NCBI RefSeq assembly: GCF_003382565.3
Contig: NZ_CP086253.1
Location: forward strand, 2,046,001 to 2,110,000
Direction of reading: 5' to 3'
Source of the DNA: Pectobacterium aquaticum
Lineage (GTDB): Bacteria > Pseudomonadota > Gammaproteobacteria > Enterobacterales > Enterobacteriaceae
DNA: 64,000 bases
Shown: positions 17,276-24,910 of the stretch, one piece after another
How the letters are laid out: every line of letters begins with the position of its first letter
Numbering within the stretch: the stretch's first letter is position 1
Translations under genes and position numbers: made by a program
Notes under the pieces: model-generated
What the model was told of the DNA's origin: nothing
Seen by the model: the letters and a program-made list of their open reading frames with translations, nothing else
The model's database searches: none

Positions 17276-17908
17276 ATGTCAGAAAAACCATCTTATCGTG
17301 TGCTGATCGTTGACGATCATCCGCTTATGCGCCGAGGAATCCGTCAGCTACTGGCAACCGATGCCATTTTTGATGTGATCGGGGAGGCCAGTAATGGCAT
17401 GGAGGCGCTGAGCCTCGCGAATCGGGATTCACCCGATATTATCTTGCTCGATCTCAACATGAAAGGATTGAGCGGGTTGGATACGCTCCACGCGCTGCGG
17501 CACGATGGGATCTGCGCCCGCGTGATTGTGTTGACGGTCTCCGATGCGCCCAGCGATATTTATGCGTTGATGGATGCGGGTGCCGATGGCTATCTGCTTA
17601 AAGACAGCGCCCCGGAACATTTGCTGGATGCCATTCGTAACGGTGATGCCTTCAGCGAACAGGTGCGGGAGGTGCTGCGCCACCGTATCGCCATACAGGA
17701 TACGCCGTCGCCCTTTACCGTATTGACGGAGCGCGAACTGGATGTGTTGCAGGAAGTAGCCTCAGGGCTATCCAACAAGCAAATCGCGAGTGTACTGTAT
17801 ATCTCAGAAGAGACGGTAAAAGTGCATATCCGCAACATGCTGCGCAAACTCAACGTACGCTCCCGCGTCGCCGCCACGGTGCTGTATCTGGAAACGCGCG
17901 GCCAGTAG
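17276..17908 (+). CDS. narP: NarP, nitrate/nitrite response regulator
   Basis: 210 residues from ATG 17276. The receiver domain has the acidic pair VDD (residues 12-14), the phospho-acceptor D59 in IILLDLNMKG and the lysine in YLLKDSAPE; the C-terminal LuxR-type helix-turn-helix reads LTERELDVLQEVASGLSNKQIA. It controls nap, nrf and ccm genes in E. coli, where narP and narQ are unlinked. Here narP follows narQ after 87 bases, so both parts of one pathway are adjacent and next to their targets. Confidence 0.94.
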   Translation: MSEKPSYRVLIVDDHPLMRRGIRQLLATDAIFDVIGEASNGMEALSLANRDSPDIILLDLNMKGLSGLDTLHALRHDGICARVIVLTVSDAPSDIYALMDAGADGYLLKDSAPEHLLDAIRNGDAFSEQVREVLRHRIAIQDTPSPFTVLTERELDVLQEVASGLSNKQIASVLYISEETVKVHIRNMLRKLNVRSRVAATVLYLETRGQ

Positions 17909-18105
17909 GGCCGCTGTGTCGCTGAAGGGTAAGGCGCTACTTTAGATTAGCAGGAGATTGCCTCAAAAAAGCGGGATGCTTTCTCTCATAAATTGCGATT
18001 GAATGTCGCAATCCAAACCAACCAACATGTAAAAAACAGAGGCTAGAACAGGGAACTCAGTTTCAGTTTGATGAATTGAATAGGACACAAGTAGGGGATA
18101 AATTT

Positions 18106-18160
18106 CAATTCATGTTCATTAGCCTACGGGCGCAGGGTAATATTTATAGAACATGAATTG
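18106..18160. repeat. 12-bp inverted repeat abutting the tRNA-Val 3' end
   Basis: CAATTCATGTTC at 18106-18117 is the exact reverse complement of GAACATGAATTG at 18149-18160, whose last two bases are the CCA end of the tRNA gene. The arms are 31 bases apart. The rest of the narP-tRNA gap shows no gene. Confidence 0.5.
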
Positions 18161-18235
18161 GTACGACCGAGTGGACTCGAACCACCGACCCCCACCATGT
18201 CAAGGTGGTGCTCTAACCAACTGAGCTACGGTCGT
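18159..18235 (-). tRNA. tRNA-Val (anticodon GAC), valW-like
   Basis: On the minus strand a complete 77-base cloverleaf including CCA can be folded: acceptor ACGACCG/CGGTCGT, D arm TAGCTCAGTTGGTTAGAGC, anticodon stem CCACC/GGTGG around TTGACAT (anticodon GAC) and T arm GGTTCGAGTCC. The body matches E. coli valW (GUCGGUGGUUCGAGUCCACUCGG), while the acceptor stem differs but stays fully paired. A second tRNA-Val(GAC) lies at 30375. Confidence 0.96.
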
Positions 18236-18853
18236 ACAGTAGACAACATCTTAATCAGTAACGTTTTGATTAGAATGCTTTTCTTCATTCCAGCGTTTGG
18301 AATGGGCGCTATTATGGACGGCTCCGATGCTTGTGGCAAGTGCTTTGTTTATCATGTTCTTCCAAGTGTCGAATGTTTAGCCGAATTCGTCGAATGCCGC
18401 CACCGTATCAGCAAAATCTGAACGTGAGTTTCATCCTACGTCGGCTTCATTTGAACCGCTAACGTAAATGGTTGTCCGATCCGCTTAGGGAAACGTGCCG
18501 AACTTACCCAGTTCATACTCCGTTCGCCATCGCTGTAGTTTTAGGGTAGCAGAAGAGTCAGCGGTCTCTTAAAAGAGGTTGCCATGATAAGCAGGCTCAT
18601 TATCACAAGCGGTTCTATCGGCGAGATTATTGATGCAGATAGGAAAAATGTGCGATTGAACCGCTTTTCATCAGGTTAAGCTATCGCAGAAGTTAGCATA
18701 TACAATTATAAATTATAGGGAGACTCTGGCACTGTCTTGCATCAAGAAGAAGGAATCGGTGAAGCGCTCCGTTGCTATAAGGCAAGGCTATCGGGGAACA
18801 ACCCCGCCTTCTGGCGTAGCGATTAAGGCAATGCAACATACTGGGAGATAACG
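18236..18853 (+). other. Noncoding region upstream of katG
   Basis: 618 bases without a convincing gene. It must hold the katG promoter. Degenerate CTAT/ATAG tetramers occur (around 18616-18645), but their spacing does not fit an OxyR site well. A GGGAG ribosome site lies just before the katG start. Confidence 0.5.
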
Positions 18854-21028
18854 ATGGACGAGAATAAAACGAAACCAGCCGGCAAGTGTCCGGTTATGCA
18901 CGGCGGAAACACTTCTACTGGCTCATCAAACACCGACTGGTGGCCAAATACCCTCAATCTCGACATTCTGCATCAGCATGATACCAAGACCAACCCGTTA
19001 GGCAGCGATTTCAGCTACCGCGACGCCCTCAAAACCCTCGATGTCGATGCCCTCAAAAAAGATCTGCACGCACTGATGACCGATAGCCAGGAGTGGTGGC
19101 CAGCGGACTGGGGTCACTATGGCGGCCTGATGATTCGTATGGCCTGGCACTCGGCGGGCTCTTACCGTACGACCGACGGTCGCGGCGGCGGCGGAACCGG
19201 TAACCAGCGCTTTGCACCGCTTAACTCCTGGCCGGATAACGTCAGTCTCGATAAAGCGCGCCGCTTACTGTGGCCCATCAAAAGAAAATACGGCAATAAA
19301 CTCAGTTGGGCGGACTTGATTATTCTGGCGGGTAATATCGCGTATGAATCCATGGGGCTGAAAACATTTGGCTTCGCCTTTGGCCGTGAAGACATCTGGC
19401 ACCCGGAAAAAGACACCTACTGGGGCTCGGAAAAAGAGTGGCTGGCGAAGAGCACCGGACGCTATGGCAGCGACGATCGTACCTCGCTGGAAAACCCGCT
19501 GGCGGCCGTACAAATGGGGCTGATTTACGTTAACCCAGAAGGCGTCGACGGCAATCCCGATCCGCTGCGTACTGCACAGGATATGCGCGTGACGTTCTCC
19601 CGTATGGCGATGAATGATGAAGAAACCGTTGCCCTGACGGCGGGTGGGCACACGGTGGGTAAAACCCACGGTAACGGCGATGCCAGCCTGCTGGGTGCGG
19701 CACCAGAAAGTGCGGATGTTGAGGAGCAAGGTCTCGGTTGGCATAACCCCACGGGATCGGGCAAAGGGCGCTATACCGTCACCAGCGGTCTGGAAGGCGC
19801 CTGGACAACGCATCCGACGCAATGGGATAACGGCTTCTTCCACATGCTGTTGAATCACGAATGGGAACTGAGAAAGAGCCCGGCTGGTGCATCGCAGTGG
19901 GAGCCCGTTAATATTAAAGAAGAAGACAAACCGGTTGACGTTGAAGACCCGTCTATTCGCTACAACCCAATGATGACTGATGCCGACATGGCGCTGAAAG
20001 TTGACCCGGAATATCGCAAGATTTCCGAGCGTTTCTATCAGGATCAGGCGTACTTCTCCGAAGTGTTTGCCCGAGCATGGTTCAAACTGACGCACCGCGA
20101 TATGGGGCCGAAAGCGCGCTACGTGGGTCCAGATGTGCCGCAGGAAGACTTACTGTGGCAGGATCCGATTCCGGCTGGTCGTACCGACTATGATGTTGAT
20201 GTTGTCAAAGCACGCATTGCAGAAAGTAGCCTTTCCATCAGTGAACTGGTCGCAACCGCCTGGGACAGCGCCCGTACATTCCGTGGTTCCGATATGCGCG
20301 GCGGTGCCAACGGCGCGCGTATTCGCCTCGCTCCGCAGAAAGACTGGGTAGGTAACGAACCTGAGCGTCTGGCGCGTGTGTTAGTCGTGCTGGAAAGCAT
20401 TGCCGCTGCAACAGGGGCCAGCGTGGCCGATACCATTGTGCTGGCGGGTAATGTGGGGATTGAGAAAGCGGCGAAAGCGGCTGGCGTACAGGTGACTGTG
20501 CCGTTTGCTCCGGGACGTGGCGACACCACCGATGCCCTGACCGACGCCGAGTCTTTTGACGTCCTTGAACCTATCCACGATGGCTACCGTAACTGGCTGA
20601 AGAAAGATTATGCCGTGAGCGTGGAAGAGCTGATGCTCGATCGCACCCAACTGATGGGGCTGACGGCGAAAGAGATGACGGTACTGGTTGGCGGCCTGCG
20701 TGTGTTGGGGACCAACTACGGTGGCACCAAACACGGCGTATTTACTAATCGTGAAGGCGCGCTGACGAATGATTTCTTCGTCAACCTGACCGATATGAAA
20801 TACACGTGGAAGCCATACCGTAAAGAGCTGTATGAAATCCGCGACCGTAAAACGGGTGAAGTCAAATGGACAGCAACGCGTCTGGATCTGGTCTTTGGTT
20901 CCAATTCCATTCTGCGCGCCTACGCCGAGGTTTACGCACAGGACGACAGCAAAGAGAAGTTTGTGAATGACTTTGTTGCTGCCTGGGTGAAAGTGATGAA
21001 TGCGGATCGCTTCGATCTGGCAGAGTAA
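18854..21028 (+). CDS. katG: KatG, bifunctional catalase-peroxidase
   Basis: 724 residues, full length for the family. The distal haem pocket is MRMAWHSAGSYR (R95, W98, H99), the proximal histidine lies in ALTAGGHTVGKTHG, and the second, non-catalytic peroxidase-like domain is complete. No signal peptide, so it is cytoplasmic. It breaks down hydrogen peroxide and can also act as a peroxidase. It is a single-gene unit with its own terminator inside the segment bounded by the two tRNA-Val genes. Confidence 0.98.
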   Translation: MDENKTKPAGKCPVMHGGNTSTGSSNTDWWPNTLNLDILHQHDTKTNPLGSDFSYRDALKTLDVDALKKDLHALMTDSQEWWPADWGHYGGLMIRMAWHSAGSYRTTDGRGGGGTGNQRFAPLNSWPDNVSLDKARRLLWPIKRKYGNKLSWADLIILAGNIAYESMGLKTFGFAFGREDIWHPEKDTYWGSEKEWLAKSTGRYGSDDRTSLENPLAAVQMGLIYVNPEGVDGNPDPLRTAQDMRVTFSRMAMNDEETVALTAGGHTVGKTHGNGDASLLGAAPESADVEEQGLGWHNPTGSGKGRYTVTSGLEGAWTTHPTQWDNGFFHMLLNHEWELRKSPAGASQWEPVNIKEEDKPVDVEDPSIRYNPMMTDADMALKVDPEYRKISERFYQDQAYFSEVFARAWFKLTHRDMGPKARYVGPDVPQEDLLWQDPIPAGRTDYDVDVVKARIAESSLSISELVATAWDSARTFRGSDMRGGANGARIRLAPQKDWVGNEPERLARVLVVLESIAAATGASVADTIVLAGNVGIEKAAKAAGVQVTVPFAPGRGDTTDALTDAESFDVLEPIHDGYRNWLKKDYAVSVEELMLDRTQLMGLTAKEMTVLVGGLRVLGTNYGGTKHGVFTNREGALTNDFFVNLTDMKYTWKPYRKELYEIRDRKTGEVKWTATRLDLVFGSNSILRAYAEVYAQDDSKEKFVNDFVAAWVKVMNADRFDLAE

Positions 21029-21036
21029 GACGTCAC

Positions 21037-21079
21037 GCTCCCCACGTCGGTGTTTTCACGGCGCGGGGAGCATCATTTT
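21037..21079 (+). terminator. Terminator after katG
   Basis: The outer stem GCTCCCC/GGGGAGC (21037-21043 and 21065-21071) encloses a 21-base loop and is followed by a T-run. It begins 9 bases after the katG stop. Confidence 0.8.
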
Positions 21080-21098
21080 TGCTGCGCGACCTTCTCTA

Positions 21099-21362
21099 TC
21101 ACTGCTTCTTGAGATTAAGCATGAATTCTCTGAACGGGGCGGCGAATTCCTTAAACAGCGGGTGCTTTCTATTCTGCATCATCACTTCACTAAATAGTTT
21201 CAACCCCACAATAAAGGCCTGAGTCTGTTCCGGCGTCATGTCCATCTTGCCATCGACTTTTTCCAGAATCTTGAACAAATCATCGTGAATTGAGCATTCA
21301 AACGACAGCATGCGCTGCTGCTCGGCATTTTCTTCCACCGTAATCTGATAGACGTTTCCCAT
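21099..21362 (-). CDS. DUF3861 family protein
   Basis: 87 residues from the ATG at 21362, which has CCGAGG about nine bases upstream; an in-frame start at 21437 would cover the regulatory region and was not chosen. The sequence starts GNVYQITVEEN, then a beta strand and helix (SFECSIHDDLFKILEKVDG) and a helical C-terminus (PLFKEFAAPFREFMLNLKK), which fits DUF3861. Function unknown. It is divergent from a MarR regulator and the shared gap holds a palindrome, suggesting that the regulator controls it. Confidence 0.7.
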   Translation of the reverse strand: MGNVYQITVEENAEQQRMLSFECSIHDDLFKILEKVDGKMDMTPEQTQAFIVGLKLFSEVMMQNRKHPLFKEFAAPFREFMLNLKKQ

Positions 21363-21396
21363 TGTGGCCTCGGTAAGTTGAACGTGTGATGGATAA

Positions 21397-21409
21397 TTGA
21401 TAAAATCAA
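21397..21409. promoter_or_regulatory. Palindrome in the DUF3861/marR divergent gap
   Basis: TTGATAAAATCAA is a perfect inverted repeat with 5-base arms and a 3-base centre, midway between the two start codons. Such AT-rich palindromes are typical MarR-family operators. It also resembles an FNR site, but with 3 rather than 4 central bases. Confidence 0.5.
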
Positions 21410-21443
21410 CTATATGATCATTGGTTGACTGAGTCAATAAAAT

Positions 21444-21857
21444 ATGATGAAACCCCTTTTTGCCTTATTAGAAAGCTATAAGGCACAGATGCAGGAACAG
21501 ATGAAAGCGCATGACATTAGTCTGGATGTGGTGCATGTCCGGTTATGTAAGATCATCGCGATGGAAGGGCGCATTACGCCCCAGTCGCTGGCGAAAAGGG
21601 TCTGTCGGGATAAAGCACAGATCACCCGTATGGTCGCGGAGTTGGTCAAACGCGATTATGTCCGCAAGATCGATAACCCGGATGACGGCCGCAGCGTGTG
21701 GCTCAGTTTGTCCGATAAAGGCGTCGCGTTTACGCAGGTTTTTCTGCATCAGGAAAAGCAGATTGAGGCGCAGATGCTTCAGGCGTTATCCCCTGAAGAA
21801 CAAGCCACGTTTAGTGCGCTGCTGGAAAAAATAGCGGCCAGCCGTTCTGCACACTAA
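21444..21857 (+). CDS. MarR-family transcriptional regulator
   Basis: 137 residues with a winged helix: recognition region GRITPQSLAKRVCRDKAQITRMVAELVKRDYVRK and wing NPDDGRSVWLSLSDKG, flanked by dimerisation helices. The ligand is not known. Two adjacent methionines (21444 and 21447) could each start translation. It shares a 81-base divergent promoter region with the DUF3861 gene, which is the obvious candidate target. It precedes the guanidine operon but is separated from it by the sigma-54 promoter and riboswitch region, so a role in that operon is not implied. Confidence 0.85.
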   Translation: MMKPLFALLESYKAQMQEQMKAHDISLDVVHVRLCKIIAMEGRITPQSLAKRVCRDKAQITRMVAELVKRDYVRKIDNPDDGRSVWLSLSDKGVAFTQVFLHQEKQIEAQMLQALSPEEQATFSALLEKIAASRSAH

Positions 21858-21978
21858 GCTCCGCTTCCGCCAACTTCCGCTGCACTGCCGTGAGGCGTAC
21901 TCGCTGTGCTACTGCACCGAGATAGCGCGATAGCGGCGGGCTTCCCCGCATCATGCTCCCTATAAACGACAGCCGGAC

Positions 21979-22009
21979 TGGCACTTTCTGTGCTGGCACG
22001 CCTTTTGCT
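21979..22009 (+). promoter_or_regulatory. Sigma-54 (-24/-12) promoter of the guanidine operon
   Basis: TGGCAC-GCCTT-TTGCT at 21994-22009 is a perfect match to the sigma-54 consensus TGGCAC-N5-TTGCW. A second near-match, TGGCAC-TTTCT-GTGCT, sits 15 bases upstream at 21979-21994. The riboswitch starts about 35 bases downstream, so the transcript would include all of it. An NtrC-like sequence, TGCACC-N5-AGCGCG, lies at 21913-21929 but matches only partly. Nitrogen control is inferred. Confidence 0.75.
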
Positions 22010-22044
22010 TTTCTCTATTCGGGACAGCACCACGCATGGCGCTG

Positions 22045-22152
22045 AACAACCTGAATAGCTGGCTAGGGTTCCGATCCATATCCTATGGATGTCTGGTCCG
22101 AGAGCTGGCGACCTCCAGTTGAGGTTACACGGCGGGACAAAAGCCCGGGAGA
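22045..22152 (+). ncRNA. Guanidine-I (ykkC) riboswitch
   Basis: The conserved blocks occur in order: CTAGGGTTCCG (22063-22073), a variable hairpin ATCCATA/TATGGAT, CTGGTCCGAGAGC (22093-22105), ACACGG (22127-22132) and GGGACAAAAGCCCGGGAG (22134-22151). This is the guanidine-I aptamer, which binds free guanidinium and turns on guanidine transport and breakdown genes. The genes downstream fit that role. Ends of the aptamer are approximate. Confidence 0.95.
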
Positions 22153-22190
22153 CAGCAACACCCATGGTGTCGCGCTGTTCCCGCTTTTTT
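22146..22190 (+). terminator. Riboswitch expression platform: intrinsic terminator
   Basis: CGGGAGACAGC (22146-22156) pairs with GCTGTTCCCG (22174-22183) with one bulged base; an inner ACACC/GGTGT stem continues it and six T residues follow. The 5' arm is the 3' end of the aptamer (GCCCGGGAG), so folding of the aptamer with guanidine and of the terminator exclude each other. Confidence 0.85.
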
Positions 22191-22212
22191 CCTACTCAAC
22201 CGGAGGTCTGGC

Positions 22213-23271
22213 ATGAACCTATCTCGTTTACTGGGCGTTTGCGTCCTCAGTCTCTCAGCGCTGCTGAGTTTCCCTTCTCAGGCTGCGCCTAAAACGCAAT
22301 TCAACGTGTGCTGGACGATTTATGCCGGATGGATGCCGTGGGGCTTCATCGGCACGCAGGGCATTATCGATAAATGGGCCGACAAGTACGGCATCAAGAT
22401 TAAGGTCACCCAGCTTAACGACTACGTCGAATCGATCAACCAATACACCGCTGGGCAGTTTGACGGCTGCACGATGACCAACATGGATGCGCTGACCATT
22501 CCGGCCGCGGGCGGTGTGGATACCACGGCGCTGCTGCTCGGCAGTTTCTCCGCAGGCAACGATGGCATCGTGCTCAAAGGCAAAGGGAAAACGCTGAGCG
22601 ATTTGCGCGGGATGAAGGTTAACCTGCCTGAACTCTCTGTCTCCCATTACCTGCTGGTACGCGGTCTGGAGACGGCCGGATTGCGGGAGCGCGATGTCAC
22701 CGTCGTTAACACGTCGGATGCCGATATTGTCGCTGCCTTTGCCACCCGCAGCGTGCAGGCTGCCGTCGCCTGGAACCCTCAGCTCTCTGCCATCAAAAGC
22801 CAGCCGGACACCACGGAAGTCTTCCAGTCTGGTCAGATCCCCGGTGAATTGATCGACATGATGGTCGTGAATACGCAAACGTTACAGGACAATCCGGCGT
22901 TGGGCAAAGCGCTGGCCGGTGCCTGGTTTGAAATGATGACGCTGATGAAGGCAGGCGATAAACCCGCGCTGGAGTCAATGGCTGCCGCCTCTGGCACCGA
23001 TTTAGCAGGCTATCAGGCGCAGTTAAAAACCACCCATCTGTTTTATTCCCCACAGGACAATTTGGCGTTTCTGACCAGCTCGGATCTCCCTAACACCATG
23101 AAGCGCGTCGCGGATTTCTCCTTCGACAAAGGGCTACTCGGCACCGGCGCGCAGAGCGCAGATTTTATCGGTATGACGTTCCCCGGTCAGGTCACGCAGG
23201 GTGACAGCGCCAATGTGAAACTGCGCTTTGACGACACCTTCGTGCGTCTGGCCGCAGAGAACAAACTCTGA
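22213..23271 (+). CDS. ABC transporter substrate-binding protein, probably guanidine or urea-type
   Basis: 352 residues. Signal peptide (about residues 1-24, cut after SQA), then a NitT/TauT/SsuA-like periplasmic binding fold (SFSAGNDGIVLKGKGKTLSDLRGMKVNLPELSVSHYLL). Proteins of this kind are often labelled putative urea ABC transporter binding protein. Placement directly behind a guanidine-I riboswitch and in front of carboxyguanidine deiminase-type genes points to guanidine or a guanidine derivative as ligand; this is inference. The start has GGAGG nine bases upstream, just past the riboswitch terminator. Confidence 0.85.
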   Translation: MNLSRLLGVCVLSLSALLSFPSQAAPKTQFNVCWTIYAGWMPWGFIGTQGIIDKWADKYGIKIKVTQLNDYVESINQYTAGQFDGCTMTNMDALTIPAAGGVDTTALLLGSFSAGNDGIVLKGKGKTLSDLRGMKVNLPELSVSHYLLVRGLETAGLRERDVTVVNTSDADIVAAFATRSVQAAVAWNPQLSAIKSQPDTTEVFQSGQIPGELIDMMVVNTQTLQDNPALGKALAGAWFEMMTLMKAGDKPALESMAAASGTDLAGYQAQLKTTHLFYSPQDNLAFLTSSDLPNTMKRVADFSFDKGLLGTGAQSADFIGMTFPGQVTQGDSANVKLRFDDTFVRLAAENKL

Positions 23272-23293
23272 TCCGCAAACTGGAGAGACTATC

Positions 23294-24109
23294 GTGCGCT
23301 TGATCAATCGCTACCCCAGCAGGGGCGGACGGCTGTTGCTGGTTCTGCTGCCGTTTGTCGTGCTGCTGGTGCTGTACCTCATCGGGTCGGCATTGCGGCT
23401 GGAGGCTAACCCCAACGACAAACTTCTGCCGAGCCTCGGGCAAATGGCCGAGGCTATTCAGCGCATGGCATTGACCGAGGACAAACGCAGCGGCGATTAC
23501 CTGTTCTGGCTGGATACGCAGGCCAGTCTGGTGCGTCTCGCGCTGGGGCTGGGGATCGCCAGCCTGTTGAGCCTGCTGTTCGGGATTGCGGCCGGGGCTT
23601 TCCCGCTGTTTCGCGCATCGCTCTCGCCGCTGATGACCGTACTGTCGATGATCCCGCCGCTGGCGATTTTACCCATTCTCTTCATCGTTTTCGGGCTGGA
23701 TGAACTCTCGAAAGTGATGCTGATCGTGATTGGAGTTACACCGATGCTGGCGCGCGACCTCGAACAGCGCGCTCGCAACATACCGCAGGAAACGTTGATT
23801 AAAGCGCAGACGCTGGGGGCGAACAGTTGGGTCGTGGTGCTGCGCGTCATCCTACCGCAGCTGCTGTCGCGGCTGTTGATTTCACTGCGGCTGCTGCTGG
23901 GCGCGGCGTGGCTGTTTCTGATTTCTGCCGAAGCGATTTCGGCAACGGCAGGGCTCGGTTACCGCATCTTTCTGGTACGCCGCTATCTGGCGATGGACGT
24001 GATTCTGCCTTACGTCGTGTGGATCACGCTGCTGGCATGGCTCATGGATATGGCGCTGCGGTGGCTGCATCGCCGCGGGTTCCCGTGGTCAGAGGAAAGC
24101 AAAGCATGA
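23294..24109 (+). CDS. ABC transporter permease, NitT/TauT type
   Basis: 271 residues from the GTG at 23294, chosen because GGAGAG lies just upstream and because the earlier in-frame start lies inside the previous gene. About six membrane helices and the permease EAA loop (LEQRARNIPQETLIKAQTLGANSW) that docks on the ATPase are visible. It forms the membrane channel for the binding protein encoded upstream and the ATPase encoded downstream, which it overlaps by 4 bases (ATGA). Confidence 0.88.
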   Translation: MRLINRYPSRGGRLLLVLLPFVVLLVLYLIGSALRLEANPNDKLLPSLGQMAEAIQRMALTEDKRSGDYLFWLDTQASLVRLALGLGIASLLSLLFGIAAGAFPLFRASLSPLMTVLSMIPPLAILPILFIVFGLDELSKVMLIVIGVTPMLARDLEQRARNIPQETLIKAQTLGANSWVVVLRVILPQLLSRLLISLRLLLGAAWLFLISAEAISATAGLGYRIFLVRRYLAMDVILPYVVWITLLAWLMDMALRWLHRRGFPWSEESKA

Positions 24110-24897
24110 GTTTTATCGAGATCGATAACATCTGGCAGGAATACGGCGACCACGTCGTGCTGGAACGGCTCAACCTGAACGTTGAGGAAGGGGAGTTTTG
24201 CACGATGGTTGGGGCATCCGGCTGCGGTAAATCCACCTTTCTGCGCCTGCTGCTGGGGCAAGAAACGCCCAGCCGTGGTGACGTGCGGCTCGAAGGGAAG
24301 CGGCTGCCCGCTGAACCGGATGCCAGCCGCGGCGTGGTGTTTCAGCGCTATTCGGTTTTCCCACATTTAACCGTGCTGGAAAACGTGGTGATTGGGCTGG
24401 AGATCCCGCGTTCCCCTTGGCTCGGCAGGCTGTTTGGGGCGCGTAAGCAGGAGGCGCGAGACAATGCCGCGCGGATGCTGGAGCGCGTCGGACTGGGACA
24501 TTCCATGCACAAATACCCCAACCAGCTTTCTGGCGGCATGCAGCAACGGCTTGCGATTGCGCAGGCGTTTATTGTCCAGCCGCGCATCCTGCTGCTCGAT
24601 GAACCCTTTGGGGCGCTGGACCCGGGTATTCGCGGCGATATGCACACGCTGCTGCTGGAGCTGTGGCGAGAAACCCGCTTAACGGTCTTTATGGTCACCC
24701 ACGATTTGCCGGAAGGTTTCCATCTCAGCACGCGTTTGCTGGTGTTCGACAAAGTGCGCGTCGATCCCCATGCGCCGGAAGCCTATGGCGCACGTATTAC
24801 CTATGACATCCCGCTTAATCAGGATCGTCTCGCTACGCGCCAGCGTGCGCTGACGCTAGTGCCTCCTGTAGTCAGCGCGGCGACATCCCCCATTTAA
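24106..24897 (+). CDS. ABC transporter ATPase, NitT/TauT type
   Basis: 263 residues from the ATG at 24106 overlapping the permease stop. Walker A GASGCGKST (about residues 38-46), signature LSGGMQQRLAIAQA, Walker B ILLLDEPFGALD and the switch histidine in FMVTHDLPEG are intact. It energises the importer. The C-terminal extension after about residue 215 (LLVFDKVRVDPHAPEAYGARITYDIPL) is usual in the urea/guanidine branch of this family. The next gene starts 14 bases after its stop. Confidence 0.9.
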   Translation: MSFIEIDNIWQEYGDHVVLERLNLNVEEGEFCTMVGASGCGKSTFLRLLLGQETPSRGDVRLEGKRLPAEPDASRGVVFQRYSVFPHLTVLENVVIGLEIPRSPWLGRLFGARKQEARDNAARMLERVGLGHSMHKYPNQLSGGMQQRLAIAQAFIVQPRILLLDEPFGALDPGIRGDMHTLLLELWRETRLTVFMVTHDLPEGFHLSTRLLVFDKVRVDPHAPEAYGARITYDIPLNQDRLATRQRALTLVPPVVSAATSPI

Positions 24898-24910
24898 GGT
24901 GCTTTCGGTT

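Noticed and set aside
18600..18853. OxyR site upstream of katG
   Set aside because: ATAG/CTAT-like tetramers occur but do not follow the 10-11 base spacing needed for an OxyR tetramer site.
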